This document shows positions 27,053 through 35,553 of a stretch of 64,000 nt of DNA, piece after piece (the stretch's first letter is position 1; each line of letters begins with the position of its first letter). This stretch comes from Proteus cibi. Lineage in GTDB: Bacteria > Pseudomonadota > Gammaproteobacteria > Enterobacterales > Enterobacteriaceae. The notes under the pieces were generated by a model that saw nothing but the letters and a program-made list of their open reading frames with translations, did not search any database and was not told where the DNA came from. The stretch spans positions 1 to 64,000 of the forward strand of contig NZ_PENW01000029.1 in assembly GCF_003144405.1 (NCBI RefSeq), given 5' to 3'. The position numbers were made by a program, and so were the translations under genes.

Positions 27053-27343
27053 TCAATTGTTCTTAGGGGCACCCTCTTCACCATAGAGAAAAGCTGACAC
27101 ATCGTCTTCCACTTCTCCCATTGCCATCAACGCATCCAGTGTCTCTTTTGCTTCTTCTTCATTAACGATGCTCATAGCAAAACCAACATGCACCAGCACC
27201 CATTTGCCGATCATCGTATGAGGTTCACCTTCACAAACTAGCGCAATATTGACTTCTCGTTTAACGCCACAAACATCGACCATTGCATTTTCAGTGATTG
27301 TTTTTCCAACTTCAACAACCTGACCTGGAATACCAAGACACAT
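27053..27343 (-). CDS. hypC: HypC/HybG-family hydrogenase maturation chaperone
   Basis: HypC-family proteins bind HypD and the large subunit of [NiFe] hydrogenase during insertion of the Fe(CN)2CO group. The 96-residue protein begins MCLGIPGQV, with the essential Cys2, and has the OB-fold segments [15 protein letters not shown] and [20 protein letters not shown]. The acidic tail is longer than usual. It could equally be the paralogue HybG; sequence reading alone does not decide. It is the third gene of hydN-hypA-hypC, eight bases after hypA. Confidence 0.88.
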   Translation of the reverse strand: MCLGIPGQVVEVGKTITENAMVDVCGVKREVNIALVCEGEPHTMIGKWVLVHVGFAMSIVNEEEAKETLDALMAMGEVEDDVSAFLYGEEGAPKNN

Positions 27344-27351
27344 AACAACCC

Positions 27352-27693
27352 CTATTCGATCTCTATTTGCTTTATTCGCATTGCATCGTCATTTTCAACG
27401 CGCAGATTTTGGCTTCCACAAGATGGGCAACCTGCATTAAAGGCTGAAACAGTAACAACTTGATGACAATCCCAACACCATGCTTTTGCAGGGATAACGT
27501 CAATATGTAATTCACAACCTTGAGCAAGAGTGTCTCTGCAAACAATATCAAAGCAAAATTCAAGTGCACTGACTTCAACACAAGATAATGCGCCAATTTC
27601 CATCCATACACTTTTTACTTTTTTTGCATTATTTAATTTAGCTTGAGAATCTATTATCTCAAATGCGCTCTGGCAAAGCGTGATTTCATGCAT
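27352..27693 (-). CDS. hypA: HypA/HybF, nickel insertion protein for [NiFe] hydrogenase
   Basis: HypA delivers nickel to the hydrogenase large subunit together with HypB. The 113-residue protein starts MHEITLCQ, with the nickel-binding His2, and has the zinc site C73xxC76...C89xxC92 (CWDCHQ and CPSCGS). It is in the HypA/HybF family; which paralogue is not certain. hypB, hypD, hypE and hypF are not in the window. Confidence 0.9.
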   Translation of the reverse strand: MHEITLCQSAFEIIDSQAKLNNAKKVKSVWMEIGALSCVEVSALEFCFDIVCRDTLAQGCELHIDVIPAKAWCWDCHQVVTVSAFNAGCPSCGSQNLRVENDDAMRIKQIEIE

Positions 27694-27724
27694 GTCGATA
27701 CCTTATTGAAGCGAGATAAATAAT

Positions 27725-27754
27725 AGCAACTATAGTATCAGTACATAGTTGCTT
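27725..27754 (-). other. Hairpin between hydN and hypA
   Basis: AGCAACTAT and ATAGTTGCT form a 9-bp stem, followed on the minus strand by ATTATTT. It may attenuate transcription into hypA or stabilise an mRNA end. Confidence 0.45.
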
Positions 27755-27765
27755 TATTCTTGATC

Positions 27766-28323
27766 TCAGAACAACAATTCAGCACCCGTTTCAAAAGCGG
27801 CTTTACGGCGACGCTCTTTAACCATCTCTTCAAGTGCATCTCTATCAATACACACTAAAGCGTGAGTTGGGCAGACTTCAATACATGCAGGGCCCGCTTC
27901 ACGGTGGTGACATAAATCACATTTGTTGGCTTCCGCTTTAAATGCCTCAATCGCATTCAGCGCAGTTGATTTGCGCATCACCGGACGAGAAACCACCTCC
28001 ATCGTGCCATAAGGACAAGCCAATACGCAGGTTTTACAGCCGATACATTTTTCCTGATCGACATAGTAATAATCTTTGTTATGAATGATAGCGCCATTCG
28101 GGCATACATTGGCACAAGGGGCATCTTCACATTGATGACAAACAACTGCCGTACTAATAGAAAATCCCTTGATCACATGAATACGGGGTTGGAAATTCTG
28201 CTCACTAATTTGGTCAATGGCTAAATTATCTTGGTCTGCTTGCTGATGTGACACAACACAAGCCACTTCACAAGTATGGCAACCAATACATTTTTTAGGG
28301 TCTGCAATGATGAAACGGTTCAT
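27766..28323 (-). CDS. hydN: HydN-like 4Fe-4S electron carrier
   Basis: HydN belongs to the HycB/CooF polyferredoxins and is linked to formate dehydrogenase H in formate hydrogenlyase. The 185-residue protein has four cysteine clusters: CIGCHTCEVACVVSH, CHQCEDAPCANVCP, CIGCKTCVLACPYG and CDLCHHREAGPACIEVCP. The start at 28323 gives the standard MNRFIIADPKKCIGC; an adjacent ATG at 28326 is too close to AGGAG. A sigma-54 promoter lies upstream and the FhlA-like gene is divergent. Confidence 0.93.
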   Translation of the reverse strand: MNRFIIADPKKCIGCHTCEVACVVSHQQADQDNLAIDQISEQNFQPRIHVIKGFSISTAVVCHQCEDAPCANVCPNGAIIHNKDYYYVDQEKCIGCKTCVLACPYGTMEVVSRPVMRKSTALNAIEAFKAEANKCDLCHHREAGPACIEVCPTHALVCIDRDALEEMVKERRRKAAFETGAELLF

Positions 28324-28428
28324 CATATTCTCCTGATCTTTGTTATATATAGCCGTTATATATGGCGATAAATGCAACGAGTTATTCTAATTAAGAGTAA
28401 TAATTAGAGTATCAATAGAATGAATCTA

Positions 28429-28443
28429 GCACGGTTCATGCCA
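28429..28443 (-). promoter_or_regulatory. Sigma-54 promoter of hydN-hypA-hypC
   Basis: The minus strand reads TGGCATGAACCGTGC, matching TGGCACG-N4-TTGC except at two positions and with the correct GG/GC spacing. The start site would be near 28417, leaving a leader of about 95 bases before hydN. Confidence 0.8.
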
Positions 28444-28539
28444 ATATATTTTTGATATAACTATTCCTTATTTTTCAATTAAATAATTTTCAAATAAAAA
28501 TGATTATTAATTAATGAATAAGTCACTTCGTCAAATTAT

Positions 28540-28557
28540 TCGACAATTTTGACGATA
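28540..28557. promoter_or_regulatory. Candidate FhlA upstream activating site (hydN side)
   Basis: TCGACA-N4-TGACGATA lies about 110 bases upstream of the hydN sigma-54 promoter. The same pattern, with all 14 fixed bases identical, occurs before fdhF at 37879-37896. It also sits inside a larger inverted repeat, TCGTCAAA (28528-28535) and TTTGACGA (28548-28555). Confidence 0.65.
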
Positions 28558-28727
28558 AAATAAATCGTTATATATTTTATTATATAGTGATTTGATACAT
28601 TTATATTCTTAAGTTTCATTACATATACAAAAATAGCGGGTTGGATCAAAAATGATTCAGTCATTGATATAAATTTATTATAAACCTACTACAATATAGC
28701 TAATTTTTTAGGGCAATCGGTGGTGTC

Positions 28728-30341
28728 ATGAAATTAAGCAGTAACAATGCTGAAACTATGGAGAGCCTTCGTAATGAGCGTAATCAATATCGAATATTGG
28801 TAGATATCACAAATTCTGTATTAGCTCATCTAGACATGGATGGTCTTATTTCTGAAGTCTCTAAAGAAATACATCGTTTTTTTGGACTGAACCATATTAG
28901 TCTTATGTTATGCCGTACCTCATCACAAAATAGTAATGAAGGTATTCTTTATTCTAGTCGCTATCAGACTGGGAAATCGGTCATTCGTCAACAACGTAAA
29001 TTTAGTAGCGCGAATAACAAAGCTGAAGAAATTATTAATCAGAATAAACCTGTCTTAATTGATATTAATAAAGAAGATCAGGAAGATATTTTGATTAAGC
29101 GTCTAGTTAAGCAAAATATGCAGACGGCTTTGTTATTGCCACTGGCTTTTAATCATAAACCTCTCGGTTTATTAATTTTAGCACATGAAATAGGAAGCGT
29201 TTTTACTAACGATACTTGCCAATTGCTTCAACAAATTGCGGCTCGTATTGGTATTGCCATTGAAAATGCAGCCGCTTATGAAGAGATAACACATTTAAAA
29301 GATAGTTTAAAGAATGAGAATATTTGGCTTAATGAACAGATAGATAATAATGCATGTTTTAGTGAGATTATTTATCAAAGTGATGCGATGCATAATGTGC
29401 TCGAACAAATTGAATTAGTGGCACAAAGTGATAGCACCGTTCTTATATTAGGTGAAACCGGAACAGGTAAAGAATTAATCGCACGCGCTATCCATCGTCT
29501 CAGCCAGCGAAAAAGTAAGACGATGATAAAAATGAACTGCGCGGCAGTCCCTTCTGGTCTTTTAGAAAGTGACCTCTTTGGTCACGATAAAGGCGCCTTT
29601 ACCGGTGCAACAAATACACATATTGGTCGATTTGAAATGGCGGATAAAAGTACGCTATTTCTAGATGAAATTGGTGATATGCCCATTGAATTACAACCTA
29701 AACTGTTGCGCGTTCTTCAAGAACGAGAAATAGAAAGATTAGGCGGTAATAAAGTGATCCCTGTGGATGTCAGACTGATTGCGGCAACCAATAAAGATCT
29801 TCATGATTTAACAGATGAAGGTGAGTTTAGAGAAGATCTGTATTATCGCCTTAATGTTTTTCCAATTATTATTCCGCCATTAAGAGAGCGACCTGAAGAT
29901 ATTCCGCTTTTAGCAAAACATTTTACGCAAAAAATTGCGCGAAGAATGGATAGAAAAATAGATTGTATTCCAGCTAATGCATTGGAGCAATTAACACTTT
30001 ATCCATGGCCGGGTAATGTTCGTGAACTTGAAAATATTATTGAGCGCGCGGTTATTTTAACGCGAGGATCAACATTAAATCTCCAGCTAAAAGAGTTGCA
30101 TATTAATAAACCCTCTCGTTTAAAACAGGTGCTATCTCAACCTTCATCTATTGAAAAGCGTATGCAGACGAATGCGCCAGAAAGTGATGATGAGGAGCGA
30201 GAAAGGATCATTCAAGCATTAAGAGAAACCAACGGTGTCGTTGCGGGTGCCAGAGGTGCTGCTTTAAAATTAGGATTAAAAAGAACAACGTTATTATCAC
30301 GGATGCAACGTCTCGGTATTTCCATTCCCGAAATACTTTAA
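28728..30341 (+). CDS. fhlA: FhlA-like sigma-54-dependent activator (single GAF domain)
   Basis: FhlA senses formate and activates sigma-54 promoters of formate hydrogenlyase genes. The 537-residue protein has one GAF-like domain (about residues 35-185), an AAA+ domain with Walker A GETGTGKE near 242 and GAFTGA at 289, Walker B LFLDEIGD, and a C-terminal Fis-type helix-turn-helix ([35 protein letters not shown]). E. coli FhlA is about 690 residues with a longer N-terminal region, so this is a short form and could instead be called HyfR-like. Its place opposite hydN and the matching upstream sites support the assignment. Confidence 0.85.
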   Translation: MKLSSNNAETMESLRNERNQYRILVDITNSVLAHLDMDGLISEVSKEIHRFFGLNHISLMLCRTSSQNSNEGILYSSRYQTGKSVIRQQRKFSSANNKAEEIINQNKPVLIDINKEDQEDILIKRLVKQNMQTALLLPLAFNHKPLGLLILAHEIGSVFTNDTCQLLQQIAARIGIAIENAAAYEEITHLKDSLKNENIWLNEQIDNNACFSEIIYQSDAMHNVLEQIELVAQSDSTVLILGETGTGKELIARAIHRLSQRKSKTMIKMNCAAVPSGLLESDLFGHDKGAFTGATNTHIGRFEMADKSTLFLDEIGDMPIELQPKLLRVLQEREIERLGGNKVIPVDVRLIAATNKDLHDLTDEGEFREDLYYRLNVFPIIIPPLRERPEDIPLLAKHFTQKIARRMDRKIDCIPANALEQLTLYPWPGNVRELENIIERAVILTRGSTLNLQLKELHINKPSRLKQVLSQPSSIEKRMQTNAPESDDEERERIIQALRETNGVVAGARGAALKLGLKRTTLLSRMQRLGISIPEIL

Positions 30342-30363
30342 TTCAGAAATAATTACTTATTTA

Positions 30364-30395
30364 AAGAGAGTGTAATTAATTTATTACACTCTCTT
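30364..30395 (+). terminator. Terminator after the FhlA-like gene
   Basis: AAGAGAGTGTAA and TTACACTCTCTT form a perfect 12-bp stem with an 8-base loop. It is followed by ATTTCATTT, a weak T tract. Confidence 0.7.
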
Positions 30396-30503
30396 ATTTC
30401 ATTTGTTTGAAACTTATTAATCTCTATCTATAATTTATTTGATTGCATTTCATTAGATAACTTTCTAATTAATAATATAAACCATCAATGGAGCATATTA
30501 TAT

Positions 30504-31391
30504 ATGAATAGCCTGCTTATAAATAAAATTAGTGAAATAAAAAAAGAATACAAAAATAATAAATATGTCTTTATTCCTCAAAATATTGTCATTGATTTAA
30601 TAAAACAATTAGGTGCTAAAGAAAAAGATATTAATACACTAATGGAATATGGTGATTATTTAGCACAAGATCCAACGCTTTCATTTCGTCACACTCGAAC
30701 AGGACGCTACCTTTTTGATAATGATATCGAAACAATCTCCAGACTAGAGTATCAACCTTTTGTGCTCACTGAAGAAGATGGATTTATTCGAGAAGACAGT
30801 GGTGCACAAAGGCATTTTAGAGCACTGGATGATCGCTGGCAGAGTAATACCGCCTATCAAGCCTTATTAAAATTAAAAATGCTATTAATTCAAGGTAATA
30901 CATTTACACCTCGTCACTTAACAGATCAAAATTCGTCTAAATCAATATCAACTGTTTTTCATTTAAGATTAATTGCCCAACCCGATTCCTTAAGTGAACT
31001 TTCAATTGAAGGTGTTCATAAAGATGGCGTTGATCACACTATGATTGTGATGATAAATAAGAATAACGTTAAGGATAAAACGGGGGCTTTACGTGTTCAT
31101 TCACCGAAAGAAGCCATTGGAACACCTTGGCAAAAAATCACCCCTGAAAACATGCTTTCTGAACATAATAATCTACAATATCTTGATATTTTATTAATTG
31201 CAGATAATGAATTAAATCATAGTGGTACACCCATTTTTACGCATGATAATAAAAATCAGGCTTACCAAGATCTTATCGTTTTACTCTCTCGCTATCCAAC
31301 GGTTGATTCTCACCCATCACATAAATTTGATTCGATGAATTCACATCCTGACTTGCCTTTAACACTTTATTTAAACCAGTCAGTGGGTTAG
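30504..31391 (+). CDS. 2-oxoglutarate/Fe(II)-dependent dioxygenase-like protein
   Basis: The 295-residue protein resembles the PF10014 group of 2OG-Fe(II) oxygenases, which includes amino-acid hydroxylases such as the isoleucine dioxygenase of Bacillus. The likely iron site is H172-x-D174 (GVHKDGVDH) and H239 (LNHSGTPI), inside a double-stranded beta-helix. Substrate cannot be told. The gene stands alone between terminators and converges with rpiR; no transporter or amino-acid gene is adjacent. A GGAG ribosome-binding site precedes the ATG. Confidence 0.78.
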   Translation: MNSLLINKISEIKKEYKNNKYVFIPQNIVIDLIKQLGAKEKDINTLMEYGDYLAQDPTLSFRHTRTGRYLFDNDIETISRLEYQPFVLTEEDGFIREDSGAQRHFRALDDRWQSNTAYQALLKLKMLLIQGNTFTPRHLTDQNSSKSISTVFHLRLIAQPDSLSELSIEGVHKDGVDHTMIVMINKNNVKDKTGALRVHSPKEAIGTPWQKITPENMLSEHNNLQYLDILLIADNELNHSGTPIFTHDNKNQAYQDLIVLLSRYPTVDSHPSHKFDSMNSHPDLPLTLYLNQSVG

Positions 31392-31413
31392 TCATAACGC
31401 GTTATCGCATAAA

Positions 31414-32190
31414 TTAAAATCGTTGAGCACGGCTGAGTAACAAATCAATCATCAAGATAAGATTTGATTCAAAAGATGAGCTCTCAAGAGTGTCGCAATG
31501 ATAATTCACTGCATCGTCATAAATGGGGAAATGAATATCAGCAAGTTCAGCCAACGGATTGGCACTTGCTCGAGTAAATGCAACAATCTTCATACCAATA
31601 CTTTTTGCTATTTTCGCTTTTTCAACGACTTGTTCTGTCTCTCCACTACGAGATATTGCAATAAAAACCGTATAGCGTGAGGCATTATTAATAAAGATAT
31701 TCTTACTGTCACTGAGACCAGAAAGAAAAGCATCTTTACCAATCAGTTGTAACCGCTTACTAATATATTCTGAAAATATATGGGAAAAACCTGCACCATA
31801 AATAAAAAATGAGTTCTTACGATTAATTAAATCAGCAAAAGCGTGTCTTCGTTCGACTGAAATTAACGTGAACGTTTTTAAATAATTTGCTAAAAACTGA
31901 TCAAAAAGAGGCTCTGTTACCTCGCTTTCATCACTTTTCAATGGGTGGGATTTTTCAGCCGAGGATAACAACTGTTTGCAGTAATAAACCAACTCACTAT
32001 AACCAGAAAAACCTAATTTCTGGCAAAGTCGCATAATGGTCGTTGTCGAAACAAAATTAACTTGAGCGAGTTCTCTAATGGTAAGTTTGCCGATCTGTGT
32101 TGGATTATCAATTAAATAGGAAAGAATGCGATATTCTGCACGGGTTAATTCTGTTGCTCTTGAGAGTAAAGATGACAATCGCGCCGACAT
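31414..32190 (-). CDS. RpiR/MurR-family transcriptional regulator
   Basis: This 258-residue regulator has an N-terminal RpiR helix-turn-helix (residues 1-75, TIRELAQVNFVSTTTIMRLCQKLGFSGYSEL) and a C-terminal SIS sugar-phosphate-binding domain (about 110-230, IYGAGFSHIFSEYISKRLQ and FIAISRSGETEQVVEKAK). It follows the alpha-glucoside glvC-glvA pair on the same strand after a terminator-like hairpin. It is probably the regulator that senses the phosphorylated disaccharide or glucose phosphate. Confidence 0.88.
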   Translation of the reverse strand: MSARLSSLLSRATELTRAEYRILSYLIDNPTQIGKLTIRELAQVNFVSTTTIMRLCQKLGFSGYSELVYYCKQLLSSAEKSHPLKSDESEVTEPLFDQFLANYLKTFTLISVERRHAFADLINRKNSFFIYGAGFSHIFSEYISKRLQLIGKDAFLSGLSDSKNIFINNASRYTVFIAISRSGETEQVVEKAKIAKSIGMKIVAFTRASANPLAELADIHFPIYDDAVNYHCDTLESSSFESNLILMIDLLLSRAQRF

Positions 32191-32236
32191 ACCTGTTACC
32201 TTGTTTGATACATCGTCCTTAGCAACATAAAAGGAA

Positions 32237-32264
32237 AATGCTGTTCTAGTGATAGAACAGCATT
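32237..32264 (-). terminator. Terminator after the 6-phospho-alpha-glucosidase gene
   Basis: AATGCTGTTCTA and TAGAACAGCATT form a perfect 12-bp stem with a 4-base loop, followed on the minus strand by TTCCTTTT. It may lower expression of rpiR relative to glvCA. Confidence 0.7.
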
Positions 32265-32299
32265 CTTATTCAATTACTCGTTAACAGCAAGTCTTGAGA

Positions 32300-33661
32300 T
32301 CAAACACGCTTACCATTTACATACGCTTTCCGTAATTCAGGCCAATACTCACGATTAGCTTCAATCATATCATCAAGGATCTTCTTAGCATGGATCACAC
32401 TTGGTACCGTTTTATTCAATGTAAATGCCTCGAGTGCTTTTTCGTAGCTACCTTCAAGCGTTGCTTCTACCAGCAATTGCTCTGATGCCAATTGTTGTTC
32501 TAACAAAGTGCGATGGAAGCGCGGAATATCACCAACACGAATAGGCTCTGGTCCGTGAGAGGTAATATATGCAGGCACTTCAACCATTGCATCATAAGGT
32601 AAATCAGCAATTGCACCTTTATTCTCAACAATCACTAAGTGGCGCTGGCGTAAATCAAAGGCTAAAGAGCATGCTACATCAACAATAAAAGCACCGTGTA
32701 CACCAACGTGGAAAGCATCAGGTAAAATACCGGTCTCTTTGTATTCACGCGCCGCTTCAAACAAGCGTTTTTCTCGACCATCCATCACTTCATTTGCGCG
32801 CGTGTAATCTGGATCTTGATGTTCAACGATATAATTTGGCATCAAGTAATACTGCAGATATGGATTTGGAATATATTCAGGGAATGCCTCCATTAGTGGC
32901 TGAATATGACGCCATGTTTTTACCCATGATGGATCGGAGTGTTGTGGATCTGTTTGAGCAGCATCTTCTGTTAAAAGACCAAATTTAGCGATATGTTCAC
33001 GTAATTCAGGGAGTTTTTCCTCACCGTTTACGCGCACAGAAGTGAACCAACCAAAGTGATTTAGACCGAAATAGTCTACATCTAAATCATGGCGATCAAC
33101 ATTCAATACGGCAGCCATATTACGCATCGCCGCAACAGGCATATCACAGATATTCAATACACGAGCATTAGGACGTAAACGACGTACACCTTCAGCAACA
33201 ATCGCAGCTGGGTTTGAATAGTTTACAATCCATGCATTAGATGAGGCATATTTCTCAACTAAATCAATTAACTCAACCATAGGTAAAATAGTGCGCAAAC
33301 CGTAAGCAAGCCCGCCAGGTCCACAAGTTTCTTGCCCGACGACACCATGACGTAATGGGATTTTTTCATCTTGCTCACGCATTTTGTATTGACCTACACG
33401 CATTTGAGCAAACACAAAATGTGCACCATCAAACGCGATTTTTGCATCCGTTGTCACCGTAAATTTAATCGTATCGCTATGATCACGGATCACTTTTTCA
33501 ACCACAGGTGCAATCGTATCTTGGCGCTCTTGATCGATGTCGTATAAGCGAATTTCACTCAGTGGGAAATCCGCTAAACGCACCATTAAACTTTTTACAA
33601 TTCCCGGTGTATAGGTGCTTCCGCCGCCTGCAATACTTAAGATAAAGGGTGATTTAGTCAT
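32300..33661 (-). CDS. glvA: 6-phospho-alpha-glucosidase, glycoside hydrolase family 4
   Basis: This NAD+- and metal-dependent enzyme hydrolyses maltose-6-phosphate and related 6-phospho-alpha-glucosides. The 453-residue protein has the GH4 nucleotide motif SIAGGGSTYTPG and the metal ligands C172 and H202 (NICDMP and YFGLNHFGWF). The CDMP version of this motif is typical of alpha-specific members, whereas beta-specific ones carry CNVP. It lies 14 bases after the PTS permease gene, with AGGAGAAAG before the ATG. Confidence 0.93.
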   Translation of the reverse strand: MTKSPFILSIAGGGSTYTPGIVKSLMVRLADFPLSEIRLYDIDQERQDTIAPVVEKVIRDHSDTIKFTVTTDAKIAFDGAHFVFAQMRVGQYKMREQDEKIPLRHGVVGQETCGPGGLAYGLRTILPMVELIDLVEKYASSNAWIVNYSNPAAIVAEGVRRLRPNARVLNICDMPVAAMRNMAAVLNVDRHDLDVDYFGLNHFGWFTSVRVNGEEKLPELREHIAKFGLLTEDAAQTDPQHSDPSWVKTWRHIQPLMEAFPEYIPNPYLQYYLMPNYIVEHQDPDYTRANEVMDGREKRLFEAAREYKETGILPDAFHVGVHGAFIVDVACSLAFDLRQRHLVIVENKGAIADLPYDAMVEVPAYITSHGPEPIRVGDIPRFHRTLLEQQLASEQLLVEATLEGSYEKALEAFTLNKTVPSVIHAKKILDDMIEANREYWPELRKAYVNGKRV

Positions 33662-33675
33662 CTTTCTTTCTCCTA

Positions 33676-35253
33676 TTAAAGTGCGGCTTCGACCGCTTCA
33701 CGCATTTTTTTCACATGTAATCCATAAACAACTTGAACGTTATTACCGTGGCGCACAACGCCTTTAGCTCCCGTTTTTTTCAAGATATCCTCATGAATTA
33801 CATCGATATTTTTAACAATGACTCTTAAGCGGGTGTAACAATTATCAACCACTTCAATATTGTCACGTCCACCGAGTCCTTCAATAATCTCTTCACCTAA
33901 CTCATTGATCGTTTGAGTATTTTCTTCAGAGGCAGTCACTGCTTCGGCTTTTTTCTTGTAATCTTCTTTGCTGTATAAACGCGTCTCTTCATCATCATCT
34001 TCACGACCAGGTGTCTTAAGATTGAGTTTTAAAATCAAGGTTCTAAAGATAACGAAATAGAGAACTGACATAATCAAACCCACCACGATATACATAGGCC
34101 AATTTGATTTTTCAGTGCCTAATGGCAAGTTATATAAAATGAAATCAATAACACCGTTCGCACCAATCGCATGAACACCTAATAGGTAGAACAGCATCAT
34201 GCCAATACCCGTTAATACGGCGTGAACTAAAAACAGAACAGGGGCAACAAAGAGGAAGGAAAACTCAAGAGGCTCTGTCACGCCCAGCAAGAAAGAGGTC
34301 GCTGCGGCAGGAATTAAAATCGCTTTCGCCATCTGCTTTTTCTCTTTTTTAGCCACTGAGATCATGGCTGCGGCTGCCGCAGTTAAACCAAACATTTTAG
34401 CGATACCGCGCGCATCCCAAATCACGGTGCTACTAAGTTGTTTAACTTCAGGACATGCCATTTCAGCAAAATAGATATTTCTTGCACCTTGATAAGTTGT
34501 GCCACATACATCCGCAACACCGCCTAATTCTGTATACAAAAATGGGGTATACACTAAATGATGTAATCCAGTTGGGATCAGAATACGTTCTAAGAATCCA
34601 TAAATCAGCGCACCAAAAGCACCTGAATCATGAATCACCAGCGCCATTTTAGTAATTCCCGCCTGAGCAAAAGGCCAGACTTCACACATTAAAACAGCCA
34701 ATGCAATGGTGAATGGAATAGCAATAATGGCGACAAAACAATGACCAGAGTAGATAGCCATAATGCCGTTAAATTGACGACCTGAATAACGGTTATAAAG
34801 CCATCCTGATATTGCCCCGGTTAAAATCCCAGCAAATACCCCCATCTCTAGGACTTGAACACCTAATACCATGCCTTGACCAGCTGCTCGCATCTCTTCT
34901 GCGCTAACCAGCTTACCTTGTAGCGTTAGCGTAATGTTCATGGCATTTGTGAAAATGACAAACACCACTAAGCCAATTAAACCTGCATAGCCTTTATCTT
35001 TTTTTGCTAAACCAACGGGAATACCCACAGCAAAAATCAGTGCCAAATTGACTAAAATAGCAACGGATGATTTTGCGAGTAATTGCCCAATGCTTTGAAT
35101 AACCGGGTGATTTAAAAACGGAATATATTCCGCAAGATTGCCATTGCCAAAGACATTACCTAAAGCGATATATAAACCGACAATAGGTAATATCAAGACG
35201 GGGCCATATAAGGATTTACCAAACGCTTGTAGGGCATTAATGAGTTTTTTCAT
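33676..35253 (-). CDS. glvC: PTS alpha-glucoside permease, EIICB
   Basis: The 525-residue membrane protein imports and phosphorylates alpha-glucosides such as maltose. Residues 1-430 form the EIIC domain with about ten membrane segments, and the C-terminal EIIB domain carries the phosphorylated Cys472 (NCYTRLRV). No EIIA domain is fused, so a separate EIIA (for example Crr) must supply phosphate. It heads glvC-glvA and has a long perfect palindrome about 105 bases upstream. Confidence 0.92.
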   Translation of the reverse strand: MKKLINALQAFGKSLYGPVLILPIVGLYIALGNVFGNGNLAEYIPFLNHPVIQSIGQLLAKSSVAILVNLALIFAVGIPVGLAKKDKGYAGLIGLVVFVIFTNAMNITLTLQGKLVSAEEMRAAGQGMVLGVQVLEMGVFAGILTGAISGWLYNRYSGRQFNGIMAIYSGHCFVAIIAIPFTIALAVLMCEVWPFAQAGITKMALVIHDSGAFGALIYGFLERILIPTGLHHLVYTPFLYTELGGVADVCGTTYQGARNIYFAEMACPEVKQLSSTVIWDARGIAKMFGLTAAAAAMISVAKKEKKQMAKAILIPAAATSFLLGVTEPLEFSFLFVAPVLFLVHAVLTGIGMMLFYLLGVHAIGANGVIDFILYNLPLGTEKSNWPMYIVVGLIMSVLYFVIFRTLILKLNLKTPGREDDDEETRLYSKEDYKKKAEAVTASEENTQTINELGEEIIEGLGGRDNIEVVDNCYTRLRVIVKNIDVIHEDILKKTGAKGVVRHGNNVQVVYGLHVKKMREAVEAAL

Positions 35254-35357
35254 ACGGTATCTCGTTGTTGTTTTCTTACACTCATTTCCATAGCAGCATC
35301 CTGCGCTGGCATTTAATAAAAAGCAATTTATCCACTTGATTTAGAAACGGATTACGC

Positions 35358-35379
35358 AAAAAGTAACATGTTACTTTTT
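35358..35379. promoter_or_regulatory. 22-bp perfect palindrome, candidate operator of glvC
   Basis: The core AAGTAACATGTTACTT (35361-35376) is flanked by AAA and TTT, extending the symmetry to 22 bases. It lies between the fdhF terminator and glvC. It is a good candidate for binding by the neighbouring RpiR-type regulator. Confidence 0.55.
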
Positions 35380-35481
35380 TTATTGTGAGCTAACGCATGG
35401 TGAACATTCAGACAAAAGTTAAGTGATTTTTCGACAATAAGCAGAAGAGAAAAAGACCCTACAACAATAAAAAATCATAAA

Positions 35482-35522
35482 AAAACCGAGCTTCCTAACA
35501 CAAGGTCAGTAAGCTCGGTTTT
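35482..35522 (-). terminator. Terminator of fdhF
   Basis: AAAACCGAGCTT and AAGCTCGGTTTT are encoded as a 12-base inverted repeat. On the minus strand the stem is followed by TTTTTTTATGA. It lies downstream of fdhF. Confidence 0.8.
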
Positions 35523-35553
35523 AAGGCAGAAAAACAATACTCGTTAAGTCAGA

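Larger units (their letters stand above)
28324..28727. other. hydN-fhlA divergent intergenic region
   Basis: This AT-rich stretch of about 400 bases separates the divergent hydN and FhlA-like genes. It contains the sigma-54 promoter and the upstream site listed separately. I see no other gene or RNA in it. Confidence 0.6.
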
